A DNA stretch of 64,000 nt from Halolamina sp. CBA1230 (lineage in GTDB: Archaea > Halobacteriota > Halobacteria > Halobacteriales > Haloferacaceae): positions 868,001 through 932,000 of the forward strand of contig NZ_CP054587.1 of assembly GCF_002025255.2 (NCBI RefSeq), read 5' to 3'. Within the stretch, counting starts at the first letter, position 1. Each line of letters opens with the position of its first letter. The position numbers were made by a program, and so were the translations under genes. This document shows positions 62,513 to 64,000 of the stretch, piece after piece. The notes beneath the pieces are model-generated. The model was not told the DNA's origin. It made no database searches and saw only the letters and a program-made list of their open reading frames with translations.

Positions 62513-64000
62513 ATGAGCGGCCCTAAAGCGCCGAGTTCAGTCGGGCGGCTCCCGACTGCCGTGGCAGATGAAATGGTTCGGCGGCTGTTCGACGATGGAG
62601 ACCCGGAATCTGATGACCGGATCTTGTTCCCTGGCGTCGGCCACGGGGAACTCGTTGAAGCGGTGGCTCGATACTGTGAACGCCACGAGCTCGATTTCCC
62701 CGAGAGCATCGCCTTGGAGACGAACGAAGAGCTCGTAGAGGAAGCCAGAGAGAAGTTTGACGAATTGCCGCTTGAGGTTCGCCGGCTCGATTTTCTTGGG
62801 AGTCTTCCCGACCTCGGAGAGTTTGAATTCATTGTGAGTGACCCACCGGTAGCGAGGCTGCACGAGCTGTCCCAAGAGGTTCGGGAGGATCTTGCAATGC
62901 GGTTCGATACGATCTCTGCTGACGGACCTGGACGGGATGAGGACTATTATCTCGCGTTCTTCGAGCAGGGGTTAGGGATACTTGCTGCCGAGGGGCGACT
63001 GGTCTTCGCTACCCCTGACTTCACGAGCAAGCAAGGGCACTCCGCAATTCCTGAACTGAAACGGCGGCTCACAACGTTCCACATTGAGGATATTGATGAG
63101 AGTCCCGTCGAGTCACCGTACGATCAAGCGGAACTGGATATCGTGATTACAACGGTCGCCCACGCAGAGCCCGATTCGAAATATGCATCCGAGGTTGATT
63201 TCGAAGGCGTGCAGGAAGCACTGACGGTCACATACGACATCGGCGTTGCGGACATCATGACGCAAGACCCGGTGGCGTTCTACTCAGACGATGATGTCCA
63301 TAGTGTCTACCTGACTCTCGTTCGGAATGACTACGACGCGGCACCGGTTCGAGACCGGGATACCGGGGAATGCCTCGGGCTCGTGTCGAAAGCCGAGCTC
63401 ACTGGCGCTGATACGGGGACGCTTGCGGACGGGTACATCACGGATCTTGACGAGAGTAGGCTCATCTCTGCTACGGCGTCGTTCGATGAACTGCTGACGC
63501 AGTTACGTGAGAAACGGTTTTGCGTGGTAGGGACTGCTGACGATATTCGAGGGATCGTGACGCGGTTCGACCTCAACAGCATGGAAGTGTATTTCCACTT
63601 GTACGCGAAGTTCGCGCAGTTCGAGATCGGGTTGCGAAACGCCATCCGCGACTACGAAATCGACTGGGATGACGCGCTCTTGGAGGCCGGAATCAGCTGG
63701 ACGGATATCAAGCGACGGCGAAAGGAGTACCGGGAGAAATCTGAAGTCGCACAGGATGTTCTCGACACGCTGCTGTTGTCTGACCTGATCAAGATCGTTG
63801 AGAACAGCAGACTCCAAGCGGAGATTGAATTCGACCGGTCGTCCCTCGGCGTTCGACCTTCGGCTATCAACAAGCTGCGTGGGTCCGTTGCTCACTACCA
63901 GCCGCTAATCCATACGATGGACTCGTTATCGTTGCCGAAGCAGCGAACAGCGGAGAATTTCGGCGAGGTTTATGATGCACTGAACGAGAGCCTTCAGGCT
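62513..64000 (+). CDS. N6-methylase-like / CBS pair / HEPN-like fusion, 3' end cut by window
   Basis: The frame is open from the ATG at 62513 to the window end (496 codons visible). The N-terminal part resembles an N6-adenine methylase but is degenerate: ILFPGVGHGE at about residue 37 (motif I) and SDPPV at about 110 (motif IV; NPPY/DPPF expected). A CBS pair follows (VADIMTQDPVAFYSDDDV at about 246, then DLDESRLISATASFDELL to about 350). A helical C-terminal domain follows with R456-GSVA-H461, the Rx4H motif of HEPN nucleases. A GGAGC ribosome-site-like stretch precedes the start by about 10 bp. The 195-bp upstream region is divergent from the AddAB operon. I do not know this combination as a named system. 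Confidence 0.8.
   Translation, partial: MSGPKAPSSVGRLPTAVADEMVRRLFDDGDPESDDRILFPGVGHGELVEAVARYCERHELDFPESIALETNEELVEEAREKFDELPLEVRRLDFLGSLPDLGEFEFIVSDPPVARLHELSQEVREDLAMRFDTISADGPGRDEDYYLAFFEQGLGILAAEGRLVFATPDFTSKQGHSAIPELKRRLTTFHIEDIDESPVESPYDQAELDIVITTVAHAEPDSKYASEVDFEGVQEALTVTYDIGVADIMTQDPVAFYSDDDVHSVYLTLVRNDYDAAPVRDRDTGECLGLVSKAELTGADTGTLADGYITDLDESRLISATASFDELLTQLREKRFCVVGTADDIRGIVTRFDLNSMEVYFHLYAKFAQFEIGLRNAIRDYEIDWDDALLEAGISWTDIKRRRKEYREKSEVAQDVLDTLLLSDLIKIVENSRLQAEIEFDRSSLGVRPSAINKLRGSVAHYQPLIHTMDSLSLPKQRTAENFGEVYDALNESLQA

Overview
The window comes from a halophilic archaeon (class Halobacteria). The support is a high-GC genome with strongly acidic proteins, archaeal TATA-like promoters, an archaeal MCM helicase, a TRAM-domain protein, FilR1-type regulators, CPxCG zinc micro-proteins and many 4-bp ATGA/GTGA gene overlaps. 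I see no rRNA, no tRNA, no CRISPR array and no complete insertion sequence. It reads as accessory DNA (a genomic island or megaplasmid) dominated by defence-like gene clusters. Whether it is chromosomal cannot be decided here.

Layout. 0-5 kb: ordinary small haloarchaeal genes (transcription regulators, an M48 protease, a dual-specificity phosphatase, a zinc ribbon, a TRAM protein). 5.1-9.5 kb: a coiled-coil protein and an MCM helicase, then a RelB/RelE-like toxin-antitoxin pair whose toxin is frameshifted, then a zinc micro-protein. 9.6-15.6 kb: the most unusual unit, an overlapping minus-strand operon encoding a Cas7-like protein, a Cas5-like protein, two uncharacterised proteins, a zinc protein and a DnaQ/RNase H-fold exonuclease. 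An HNH nuclease lies downstream and a divergent winged-helix gene upstream. This matches the array-less HRAMP (haloarchaeal RAMP) type of derived class 1 CRISPR-Cas system. 15.9-26.5 kb: an overlapping operon of DUF499 ATPase, DUF3780 protein, DUF1156 DNA methylase and PLD/SNF2 nuclease-helicase, a DISARM-like candidate defence module, followed by a uracil-DNA-glycosylase-like gene.

27-40 kb: small and hypothetical genes, including a coupled three-gene operon behind a perfect 17-bp palindrome, several membrane proteins, a DUF6884 protein, a HEPN-like protein and a UPF0175 protein. 40.4-46.3 kb: a 1982-residue protein with an N-terminal GHKL ATPase and a C-terminal NOV/DUF3883-like region. 49.4-55.1 kb: a Mre11-like phosphoesterase, a YhaN-like SMC ATPase and a prokaryotic Argonaute with an apparently complete DEDD catalytic tetrad. 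55.2-62.3 kb, convergent to Argonaute: an AddAB-like helicase-nuclease pair, with an Fe-S cysteine pattern in the second subunit. 62.5 kb to the edge: an unusual fusion of a degenerate N6-methylase domain, a CBS pair and a HEPN-like domain, cut by the window end.

How they may work together (inference). The HRAMP operon looks like an RNA-guided complex that has lost its own nuclease and recruits the exonuclease or HNH protein. The DUF499/DUF1156 cluster looks like a modification-based restriction module. The Argonaute, Mre11/Rad50-like and AddAB-like genes together would suit DNA-end processing that feeds guides to Argonaute, as reported for bacterial pAgo with RecBCD. Three dispersed copies of a structured non-coding repeat, two of them directly upstream of related zinc micro-proteins, are an independent unexplained signal.
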